A stretch of 64,000 nucleotides of DNA, taken from positions 95,727,591-95,791,590 of the forward strand of contig OW386287.2 in assembly GCA_936432065.2 (NCBI GenBank), in the 5' to 3' direction. Shown here piece after piece: positions 54,579 through 64,000 of this stretch; within the stretch, counting starts at the first letter, position 1; the number at the start of each line of letters is the position of its first letter. A program made the position numbers and the translations under genes. The notes beneath the pieces were generated by a model. That model ran no database searches. It saw nothing but the letters and a program-made list of their open reading frames with translations, and was not told the DNA's origin. The stretch is from Rutpela maculata. Lineage: Eukaryota > Arthropoda > Insecta > Coleoptera > Cerambycidae.

Positions 54579-55984
54579 AGAATCAACAACCCCCTCAATG
54601 AATGCTTGCATTTTACCATTCCATTCCTAGATGACAACCTTCACATATTTTTGGTTTATATCCACCCATACTCCAGAATCGAAGAAAATGAATTTACCAT
54701 GAGCCCACTATACAAATACTCGTTAATTGTAGGAGATTTCAACGTAAACAATAGAGCAAAAAAGAGACAGCTAAATAAATTCATCCAAAATACTGGTTTT
54801 TGCAAATATGACACTCCACCTACATTCTTAATGCAACATAACAATGACTCAACTCCCGATATACTGCTACACACTCCCAATATAACCAATAATCTGAAAG
54901 TTGAACTTACTCCTGATTTATGCTCAGACCATCTCAGTCTACATATAGCACTAAATAAACAGAGGCCAGTAAATAACAATCGATTAATGAGATACAACTT
55001 CGCTAAAAATGATATCAACAAAATTAATTCAACCATGATTGAGTATATAAATGGAAGACAAGAACAGGAATTAAACACAGAGTTAATTACTGTTTAACAC
55101 AAAACTGTCACAATCATTCATTGAAAACATGCCTTTAAAAGAAATAAAATACCACACACACGAGCTGTCACCCTTTATAATGCAATTAATAAGAAGAAAA
55201 AGAAAAATGTACCGAGAATACAGAAACACTAATAATCCTGAAGCCAAAAGGGGAATAAACATTCTGAACAAAAACATACAGGCATTAATCCAACAATTCA
55301 GAGCACATAAATGGATCAGCACATGCAGCGAAATAAACAGAAAAAAAGGCAAAAATTACTGGCAAGAAATAAATAAATTATCTAAATACAAAAATAAAGA
55401 GGTAGCAAACTCAACCAATGAAGATAACAACAGAAAATATGAAAAACCTGAGGAAAAAACTGTAGTATTTGCAAGACACTTCGAAAAAGCCTATTCAGAG
55501 ACACAAGATATAAATTTTAATAATAACCACTACCAAAGAGTCCAAGAATGGTACGACACATTTATTAATGAACCTATGCCAACAGAAGAACATTTAATTG
55601 AAGAAGTAGACTATTTCGCAGTAGTAAATTAAGGCAAAAATACAGCACCAGGTCACGATTATGTCAAAAAGAACTTTGTAAAAAAAACTCGATCTAATAA
55701 TACACATCAAAAACCTCAGAGTAGCCGAAACAAGTGCCATCCGGACTATCACCAAACTTCGCCATCCCAACAATCCCCTACATAACCCGCCAACCCAGCT
55801 CTTGTATGAACAAACCCACATCCAGCCAATCCAGGAACGACTTTCCTCTCTTACGCGCAGATTTTGTCAAAAACATCAATACAAAAATATAATAGATGAG
55901 TATTGTATAAGAAGATATGGCAGAAGAAGCAGACATATCTATCCTGCAAATACCCTTTGGGAGAAAAACACATCGCTGGGATAA
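54579..55984 (+). pseudogene. LINE ORF2, remaining endonuclease and C-terminal remnant
   Basis: The frame resumes in phase after the Polinton. The catalytic endonuclease motifs are GDFNVNN (~54733) and SDHLSLHIAL (~54926). A frameshift near 55095 leads to the linker frame 55129-55632. After a stop the RT start motif NTAPGHD is seen (~55639-55660), and then the sequence jumps by deletion to a C-terminal piece (ETSAIRTITKLRHPNN, ~55729). The RT catalytic domain is absent. Confidence 0.8.
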
Positions 55985-56230
55985 TCACCACGAAATATAC
56001 AGCACACATATATGCATGTTTTTTTTATGTACATACATATATATTTAAACGTTAAATTTTCTTTTTTGTTTTATATAAATATAAATGAACTTACTATAAT
56101 TATATTAATTCATGCATACTTGTTAAATTCCATTAAGATGGAAATCGAAACGGGCTGAAGGACCTTGGTCAATTGCCCTTTGAAATGTATTAGCTCATTT
56201 CAATAAAGTTCTTTTATTATTATTATTATT

Positions 56231-58045
56231 CTCTTAAACATACAAAAAATTGGCAATCTGTATTATACTTAGTGAATACATAGGATTTATTTCACTGAGA
56301 CAATGTTTTAATTAAAACTAATTAAATCATATATCAATATAGTTAAAAATATATGTTACTTAATCTTTAAGTACAAAATAAAATTTTATTGATAAATGTC
56401 ATTTGTTATGAAGTCAACAATAAACAAGTACGTCAAAATATTATTTTTCATGTCGCATTTTTTTGGAAGGTACACGCGTGCGAGATTGACGTATCATTGA
56501 GAACACATCATTTTCGAGAAACGGCCCCGCCTTTTTTACGTTCATGTAACTAGTTTAACCTTATAATAATTGAGTATTGTTATTTCTTTCAAAAATAAAC
56601 TTGTTATTAGCAATTCTGATTTTTTATTATAAAACCTTTTATAGTTTGTAAGGGCTCGATAACAAAATAATACATGAGATAAAATGATTTGGTCACCACC
56701 GGCAACTTGCGGGAAACGGACAGATACGTTAACATAAGCGGGAAGCGAACGTTTTCGGAAACATTAAAAACACCCGCGTATCAAAAAAACGCCCACTGTA
56801 TTGTATCAAGTAAATGGATACTCTGACAATCATACAATGGTAAAGGCTTTCACTATAAAACAGAACTTTTAAAATTTTCATATATTCAACAATCATGTAA
56901 CATATTATGTAGCACACATTGTATTAATATATATGATTTATTAGTTTTAATTAAAACATCGTCACAGTGAAATAAATCCTATGTAAATCACTAAGTATAA
57001 TACAGATTGTCAATTTTTTTGTATGTTTGTAAGAGATTTTTCATTGTATACATTTATCAGTAATGATTTCAATATTGTTGAATAGTAAAAGATACATAAA
57101 AAATAAAACTAATAAGGTAAAATAAATGCAATTTATAAAGGACAGCGTATTTTTTATATAAAATTGATGACAAAAATTAATTCTTTATAATAACATTTTG
57201 TTTGTTGAAGTGTATTAACAATTAAAAAAATGTTTAAACAAACTACTTGGTAAACAAATTGCATATTCGTAATGTACGCGAAGAGGTACCACGAATTAAA
57301 AAAAAAAACATCAAAATCCGTCAACAGGTTCCAGAGATATAACTTGCGATATCAAATGTTTCCACCATTGAGCGCACGGATTTGAAGGTTCCCCCTTTCT
57401 CGCCTCGAGCCGTCTTCGTTCGAGCTACATATTTGAAGCTTCACCAATGACCCTGTTGAAGTGCAATCATTTTCAATTTTTTCACACAAAAACTTTAGCT
57501 CTTTACCTTTAAAATGGCGCATTGTATTTTCATTATTGTGCGTATAATGTTATTGCAAAAAAAACATCACTGGGATAAACATTTACAATTTTGCAAAACT
57601 ATTCAATGAATCGATTTGAAATTTTTACCATATATTAAGTACTACAAGACCCAATTTTTTACGTAATGACAAAGTCGTAGGTTGATTTTTGCAATATTTA
57701 TTGTTAATTGAATATTATGCGAATATAGACCGTTCTTTGCAATTTTCCAAGCAACAAATAATCATATCGACATTTTGAAAAAGCCATTTTAAAGGTTTTT
57801 TTAATTCCCTACAAGATAGTTTCTCCGAATTGTTGATCAAATACTTTGTCTTTTACTGGTAGGCAAAAATGTGCGAAAATATACAATTTCTGGCCTTTAA
57901 TTGTTAATAATCAAAAAACACGCCAAATCCACTGCAGGAAAAGTATAGGTTTTGTTCCTATAGGCCTATATTACCTGAAAAACTTGTCAGATGCCTGGAT
58001 GGTTTAGTGTCCTGGCAAAAACCTTATTTTCCTGGAGTAAAATAA
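56231..58045. repeat. Inner part and right arm of the inverted-repeat element
   Basis: 56231-56345 continues the left arm interrupted by the LINE. It pairs with 56925-57030 (TCTGTATTATACTTAGTGA and reverse). 57030-58045 pairs with 36178-37373. The unpaired centre (56346-56925) has no gene. The whole element without the LINE is ~3 kb. It is a long-TIR or foldback element of unknown superfamily. Confidence 0.8.
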
Positions 58046-58787
58046 CAACTTATCAGAGTAGTCATTGAGAATTCAGGACATGACATGAAAACATATTTAA
58101 GCAAACAAAAGGACATATTTTACAAAATTAAATGTTTAAAATTATTTCATTATTTTCACGGTATTAAAATATGTTACTTAAAATATAAGTCTTAGTCTTG
58201 ATATCTCTGGCATTGTTTACTTTTGTCATAGAATTTATTTTATTGAGGCTTTTTATACCCATATATTTTCCGGAGAGCGTTGGCCAACTCATAGTCTTAA
58301 GTAGGATTCATATTTATCCTCGCTTCTACTTTTTGAGATTTTTGTCTTCAATTATATGTAGTAGTATTGGGTATACATATTAACTCAGTAGTGTTAAGTA
58401 CTATATATTCTGAATAATGGTGAGATTTACTTATACATTGTAAAATATTTTTTGTACAATAAATGCTTCATTTAAGTGGAATGACGAGGTCTTAAATATT
58501 AAACCATATTGTAATACTGACTGTACTAGTCCATAATAAAGACTTATTTAGTAGGTCGTAAGTTACAGTGTCTCTCTTAATTGCTTTATTATGTAGAAGG
58601 TTGTGCTTATCTTTGAGCAGATTTCGTTTATATCAGGTTCCCACATTAACTTTTGGTCTATATTTGACCCTAAAAATTTTATAGTATTTGTACTTTATAT
58701 AGTTTTGTACTACCCAAAGTAGATTGGAGTTAAGAGTGATATTTTTTGGGAAGGTCATAAAAAAAGACCCAGAACGTTTCCACGTTT
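58046..58787. other. No gene seen
   Basis: AT-rich sequence between the inverted-repeat element and a hAT element. Confidence 0.45.
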
Positions 58788-58795
58788 GTTTAGTG

Positions 58796-59339
58796 CAGCG
58801 GTTTTCAACTCGTGGGTCGCGACCCCCTAGGGGGTCGCGAAGCAATTCCAAGCGGGTCCCGAGCTACTGAAAAAAAAAACCAATAAAGTTAAATAATGTA
58901 TTCTAAAATCTAAAAATCTAAATATTACACACATACAATTTTAATTAAACCAATTTTTAATGAGAAGGTTGTGCCTGTTTTTCTTTGACTAATTTATTAA
59001 ATCGAGGCTCTATATTTGAAAACAATCAAATCTTTCTCCAGATTCAGCCTATGTCTATTCTTATTTTTTATGTTAACCATTGATGAGAAAGTTACCTCAC
59101 ACAGGTAGGATGTAGCGAATGGAACTAATATCCTCAGAGTTTCTTTCGCAAGCTCAGGGTATTCTCCTTTTCTCTTAATCCAGATCACTAAATGATACCA
59201 AAAACTATAACAAGATATTTTAAAATTTGATTGATTTCAGATTTTATTAATAGAGATCGAGGTTGGGGGTCGCGAGAGGGTAAACTTGTTTTTTCTTTTT
59301 GTAAGGGGGTCGTGGTTCGAAAAAGGTTGAAAACCGCTG
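58796..59339 (-). mobile_element. hAT deletion derivative with transposase relic
   Basis: Perfect 8-bp target duplications GTTTAGTG lie at 58788-58795 and 59340-59347. Ends CAGCGGTTTTCAAC and GTTGAAAACCGCTG are inverted. It contains the C-terminal piece of a hAT transposase, so it derives from an autonomous parent by internal deletion. Confidence 0.9.
58997..59188 (-). pseudogene. hAT transposase C-terminal dimerisation fragment
   Basis: The open frame ends in a stop and contains FATSYLCEVTFSSMVNIKNK and RHRLNLEKDL, the classic C-terminal dimerisation block of ZBED5/SCAND3-type hAT transposases. The catalytic region is deleted. Confidence 0.85.
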
Positions 59340-59469
59340 GTTTAGTGCCTTATGAATAAATTCAAGGCATTGGAAAATAGCTATATTTGTAGATTATTTC
59401 CTCTAAATTCATTTTGATTATTATTTACAAGTTAATTTTCTAAGAAGTTTATTAGTGATACCATCCTAG

Positions 59470-60050
59470 ATCCTGGGGGTTTCTCACCCAATATCTGTCT
59501 CTGGCTGTATACTTCTGTGATAAGACCCATGCTTTGTTACGCCGCCATAGTCTGGTGGCCCAGAGTAAGGCAAAAAAACAGCAGCATCTCAACTGGAGCA
59601 CTTTCAAAATCTGGCATGCCTCTGCAATACTGGTGCGATGAAAATGACGTCTACAGCTGAAATGGAGACTATACTCTGCACTCTAAATCTATACATAGAG
59701 GAAGTGGCATTGAGGACTGCTCTGAGACTGCAATCAGTAGGCCAATGGCATATTAAGGGCATGGTTATGAGAGATGTCTGTATCCTAGAAGAGGCTACAA
59801 AACAAATTCCTCTTCTGGGAATGGGGACCGACCGTATCTCCTCTGTATATAACTTGAAGAAGAACTTTGAGGTAAGTTGAACATGTCCGGTAATGACGAG
59901 CCGGACATATCAATCTACACCGATGGTTCAAAAATAAACTGTGATCAGGAGCTGGGAACTTAAACCTTGATCTACTCTCGATGATATTGCTAGGCACACA
60001 TGCTACTATTTTCTAGGCGGAACTAGTAGGTAGAGTGAAATTACTTAGAG
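59470..60050 (+). mobile_element. LINE ORF2 fragment: post-RT and start of RNase H
   Basis: This reads in shifting frames as the region after the RT (LACLCNTGAMKMTSTAEMET, ~59616) up to the RNase H start (ISIYTDGSKINC, ~59910). It breaks off near 60050, and the homologous continuation is found from ~62060, so ~2 kb of foreign sequence lies between. Confidence 0.7.
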
Positions 60051-62050
60051 AAGATAACGTCCTAGAATGCGCAGAGACCGGTATCGTTACCGCGTGCTCG
60101 TTACCTAGGTAATACTCCTATTTTTACAGCTGCATGGGCATCGCACTGCCTACTACCATTAATATTTAAATAAAAAATGGATGACACGGCACTGACATTA
60201 TGCCAACTATTATACGCGATGCGGGAAGTTGTGACATATGTTATCTTTTCAGCTATAATATCCCAAGGGCGTTGATAATACGAAATAATTTTATCACAGT
60301 TTCCGAAAGCACTTGCTTGGTAATATCCCGACGCCGTAGACGGAGGGATATTACCTAAGAGCAACGTGCTTGAGGAAGTTGTGATAAAATTATGAGCTAT
60401 TTATCAACGTTCGAGGGGTATTCACATAGAAAATTTTTTGCAGTTTATTTTATTTATTTGTTCAAAACTATTTATTAAAAACACAATTATTAAAACAGCA
60501 ATTTGTAAAATTAAATGTAGATTATGTATTATGTATTATTTGGTGAGTTTTCCTCTATTGTTATATTAATTAAATCATTATTGGCAATTCCAAATCGACA
60601 TTGTCAAAAAATAAATTTTAAATTATTGAACTGTCAAACTGGATGACATAAGTGAAAAGATCCCTTAGGGCCAGTTGTATGAACTAAATTGAGCCAAGTT
60701 CAGCTTGAACCAAGATCAAAAGCCAAGGTTACGATTGTTACAATAATCGTAACCATGACTTTTGATCTTGGTTCAAGCTGAACTTGGCTCAACTTAGTTC
60801 GTACAACGGGCCCTAAGGGATCTTTTCAGTGTAATTCTGTTGTGATTGGTTGTTTCAGCACACGTGATTAGAAATGTACGAATTTAATAGGCGTCTGAAA
60901 ATAAGGAGTACGCCACCTGGTGGTCTATAGTCAAACTAATTATGGGCTTTTCTGTCATTGTCTCTTTAGTGTACGATGATATCAACAATAAGTAAATAAT
61001 GATAAACTGAGATGCTAAGTTATTAAAAATATGATAACGTTTAAAGGGGCTACACAAGATACAATTTGCTGGAGCCAACCTAGTCGGTATCCTTTGTAGA
61101 TTGCAGGGACAATTCGTGAAAGTTGAGTTGGCACGACAATGTTCAAAGCATACCCTCTTCAATGTAGACACCTTTAACCAGGCATTGAGGGGGGAAAAGC
61201 TGGTGCAAATAACCGTGGCCCGAGTAGCAATAATAATGGCCTGAACAATCACACATTGTAAGTGAAATTTTTGAAATAAGTAAATAGATGCAATTTCAGT
61301 AATTTACAAAAGTAATATATACTATTGCACCATGCACTATTATATTTTACCCCTGAATATTTCTATCTCATATTTTACAAAATACTGTTTCATTTATTTT
61401 ACTTAAAGAATTAATAAATATCTTTTCAGTTACCTATATTCAAAGTACCACTAATTTCATGGGTATTTGATCTGACACTTGTTTGTAAACATAGAGCATA
61501 CACATTTATTAAGTTTTGTGTTGAATATGGGTTGTACCACACAAAATAATATGTCCTGCATTTAAAACATATTCCCCTTTATACACACACTTAGAATTTT
61601 TACTTTTTAGTGCTTCCCAAATGTTCCATACATTGCAAATTGCAATATGCTTAACATAAATGTCACTCATCATATTTCCCGAAAAAAAAAAAGTGATTTA
61701 AACTACATAACTGTACATAAATTTAAAGAAATATTTAAGTTTATTAATATTTAACTAGCCGTCTGGCCGTTTATGTCGAAGAAACTACTTTTCAAGGGAA
61801 AAACTAGATAACCTAAAAAATATGAATTTTGCTGAATAATGCCATTAACATTTTGTAAATCACTTACAACAAAATCTTGCAAACCTTTAGGTCATATATT
61901 ATTAATGTTATTATTTTTAACGCCAAAAATAACAATAAACAGAAAAAAATCGACATAAGTATTCACCAAATAAATAAACAAACGGCCTATAATTAGTTCA
62001 CGAGTTCTCCACTTTGGCGCTGGCATCTTAAATTCAGACGCCTATAGGAC
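60051..62050. other. Insertion splitting the LINE; no gene recognised
   Basis: About 2 kb interrupts the LINE. Apart from a MITE (60653-60828) it shows inverted words near 60275 and 60375 (ATAATTTTATCACA and reverse). Some LINE-like antisense texture is seen at 60884-61252, but no firm call is possible. Confidence 0.45.
60653..60828. mobile_element. Palindromic MITE, 176 bp
   Basis: TGAAAAGATCCCTTAGGGCC and its reverse complement form the ends. The arms (~80 bp) are almost perfect inverted copies around TGTTACAATAATCG. Confidence 0.85.
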
Positions 62051-62830
62051 TGCTATTTGAGCTAAAAATTTTCTAAGTAATTTCTAATAGAAGCCACAAG
62101 GGCAAACATCAGTGGTAAAATGGTGCGCACATCAACGGACAGCTGCTTGCCTAAATAACTGTAGTACAGGCTCTGGGCTGCTTCTGCAAATTAGAAAGGT
62201 CCTAGATGTGCTTGCACAAAACAATAGTGTCCAGCTCCTTTGAGTAAAAGGACCCGATGAAATTCAGGGTAACGAAGAAGTAGTAGCTTTAGCCTGCAAA
62301 GGATCTGGTCCGGAACCTGCAAGAGCGCTCTCAGATTCAGTCCACAGTGCTCTGTTAAAGAATTATACATTCAAATGCCACACGTACTGTTGGAGTGATC
62401 TAAGCAGTTGCAGACATAGCAGAATGGCTTCGGCGACACCCAGTCGTAAGCTAGGCAAACACTCTCTACGTATGTCCAGGAGTAATCTGCGCATCTATGT
62501 AGGATTACTAACAGGACCCTGCAGACTAAACAAAGACCTCGGAGTTATAGATAACCACAACTGTAGAGGGTGTAATCTGGATGACGAGACTACCCTGCGC
62601 TCTCAACGAAAAGAGGATCCATACTGGGGGATTTCTGACCCAGTATGGCCAGTATAGGGCGTCTCGCCTGGCTTTCTCCTCAAATACAAGTGTTGGTTGG
62701 CTTGAAAAATGAGAGGCTCGGTGGACATTCCACCACTTACAGGATAGCACAATATGCCTGCCTATGAGGCCTAAGTGCACGTGAGCGCAAGCTCACCCCC
62801 CACCAAACAAACCAGAATCCAGGTAGTCAC
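62050..62830 (+). mobile_element. LINE ORF2 fragment: RNase H end and C-terminus
   Basis: 62240-62350 reads as the end of RNase H (GNEEVVALACKGSG). 62424-62600 carries LRIYVGLLTGPCRLNKDLG and CRGCNLDDETTL, the typical C-terminal zinc-binding region of jockey/R1-group LINEs. It continues the fragment at 59470-60050. Confidence 0.75.
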
Positions 62831-62949
62831 ACACTGTAAGACGCTTCAAAAAGTTGACGTTGAACACAAAATTGATCTATAATTTATAATGTTGGTTTTT
62901 ATGCATTTATTTTTGTAGACTGGAATACATTTGGACCCTGATTTCAATG

Positions 62950-63655
62950 ATTCTGGGAATTTTACAGAGATAATGGATTGATTTATTAAATAAGAGTGAG
63001 AACAATTTGGCTCCTTATAGACTTAAGAACTTTGCCAATATCTGCACAGCTTTGCTTGTTATTTTGTTTAATATATTTTCCATCTCAATAGCAGTTGTTA
63101 CATTAAGATATAAACTTACAGGTGAACTATGTATGTTCTTGTTTAAATATATAAAATATTAAATATTTTAATATACAGTTATGAAAACAAAAATAAATTT
63201 CCATCATATGCTGACATTCACACTCATAAGACAAGGCATAAAAATAACATAAATTTAAATCAACACCACCATGCTTTTTACGAAAAATCACCCTTTTATG
63301 CAGGGTTCCATATGTTCAATTTACTTCCTGTAAACCTCAGAGACTTGCCTGCTCAAGACATTAAGAAAAAGTTAAAAAAATTACTTAGCAAATAAGGCAA
63401 TCTACACCATTGGGGAAATTGTGTTAAAGATACAAACTGGAGAAGAATTGTAGAGTCATTTCAATGTTTTTTCTTTTATTTCATTTTATTTAATGTAGCT
63501 TTTGTACGTGTTTGTTATTAGTGTACGTTTTAATCTGTATGTATGTAATTTTAACTTTTGTGATTTACTATATTTCTATTTTTTAATTTTTTTACATTAT
63601 GACATATCTTATCTACAAAGACAAATAAAGCATTCTATTCTATTCTATTCTATTC
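62950..63655 (+). mobile_element. LINE 3' end with (TTCTA)n tail
   Basis: 63200-63400 reads as a CR1-group C-terminus (KTRHKNN, then SPFYAGFHMFNLLP-type with one shift), a stop at ~63391, a 3' UTR with AATAAAG (63624) and a pentamer tail CATTC(TATTC)n at 63631-63655. It is similar in kind to the fragments at 10205 and 19018. Confidence 0.65.
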
Positions 63656-63734
63656 TTGTTTATTAAATTTGGTTTAGAGCAATTTTCACTTATAAAATAG
63701 TCCTTAATTATATTACATTTTTTACTGTTAGTTA

Positions 63735-63940
63735 TTAAGCTTCCATCATCACTGGATACATACATCTATAGAAGGATCTTCTTTGATATTTTTTAGTTCA
63801 TTTATGATTTTCCAGTATTCACGTGTCACATTCTGTGCATTACCAAAAAAAAAGTCTATGATCGTTTTATTGTTTTCTAAAATTTTCAACATTATTTTTA
63901 TTGTTAATTTTTTTTTTAATTTTCTCATCACACAAAGTTG
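63735..63940 (-). mobile_element. LINE ORF2 linker fragment, antisense
   Basis: The minus-strand open frame 63749-63931 resembles the endonuclease-RT linker of LINEs (REYWKIINELKN). Short and partial; low certainty. Confidence 0.35.
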
Positions 63941-64000
63941 ATCATGTATTTCCTTTATATGGGGACTGTACCAAGTTTTATTGGTACTTATTGATCGTTT

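Larger units (their letters stand above)
37384..56230 (+). mobile_element. Jockey-like LINE, split by the Polinton
   Basis: Target duplications CTCTTAAACA lie at 37374-37383 and 56231-56240. The element without the Polinton is ~3.3 kb: 5' UTR, ORF1 with zinc knuckles, ORF2 with endonuclease, then an internal deletion of the RT. A short C-terminal remnant (~55700-55984), a 3' UTR with AATAAAG (56200) and a (TTA)n tail ending at 56230 follow. It is dead through the RT deletion and frameshifts. Confidence 0.85.

Noticed and set aside
59638..59880. Independent gene at 59638-59880
   Set aside because: Reads as the LINE region between RT and RNase H, in line with flanking fragments.
61060..61252. 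Possible host exon on the minus strand (122-aa ORF)
   Set aside because: No SLC12 motif and no fitting splice phase; texture is more like transposon sequence.
1..64000. CRISPR array, bacterial operons, tRNA or rRNA genes
   Set aside because: No regular spacer-repeat array and no bacterial signals; the only rRNA-like sequence is the 5S-derived part of the SINE, which lacks the full gene.

Overview
The window looks like AT-rich arthropod, most probably insect, nuclear DNA. It holds one host gene with a recognisable exon chain, and almost everything else is mobile DNA. There are no bacterial features. Insect-type signs are short GT-AG introns, jockey- and CR1-like LINE pieces, piggyBac, hAT, mariner-like and DIRS elements, and a 5S-rRNA-derived SINE. 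The species cannot be told from the sequence.

Host gene. Eight exons on the minus strand (35736 down to 8575) encode the C-terminal ~720 residues of a cation-chloride cotransporter of the SLC12A9 type. Every splice junction keeps frame. The first exons, which would encode the N-terminus and first membrane helices, were not found and probably lie beyond 64000. The introns are swollen by transposons: a LINE with a 5S SINE and a 479-bp repeat block (12.4-25.4 kb), and a complete piggyBac plus nested MITEs (29.0-34.8 kb).

Centre of interest. A 15,568-bp Polinton/Maverick (39006-54573) has ~0.6-0.7 kb terminal inverted repeats and a perfect 6-bp target duplication (CACCCA). It sits in the endonuclease domain of a jockey-like LINE (37384-56230, 10-bp target duplication). 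That LINE is itself inserted in a ~1.2-kb-armed inverted-repeat element (36178-58045). The Polinton carries a near-complete virus-like gene set: protein-primed DNA polymerase B (one frameshift), chromodomain integrase, FtsK/HerA-type packaging ATPase, adenain-like protease, major and minor jelly-roll capsid proteins, and a phospholipase-A2/core-like protein. It also has several conserved unknowns. Replication-side genes read rightwards at the left. Virion genes read leftwards from a bidirectional promoter at 49.8 kb. ATPase, a conserved unknown and integrase read rightwards, and three small genes read leftwards from the right end.

Most notable points: (1) a 75-residue right-end protein matches the GADD34/PPP1R15 PP1-binding signature, suggesting a transposon-encoded eIF2-alpha phosphatase targeting factor; (2) the protease has no ATG of its own near its start and follows the PLA2 gene in frame across a TGA-CTA-G stop context, a known readthrough context; (3) five palindromic ~150-170-bp units lie exactly between the two convergent gene sets.

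Flanks. 0-8 kb holds decayed LINEs, a broken DIRS-like tyrosine-recombinase retroelement and a hAT MITE. 58-64 kb holds a hAT derivative with a transposase relic, a split LINE, a MITE and LINE 3' ends.
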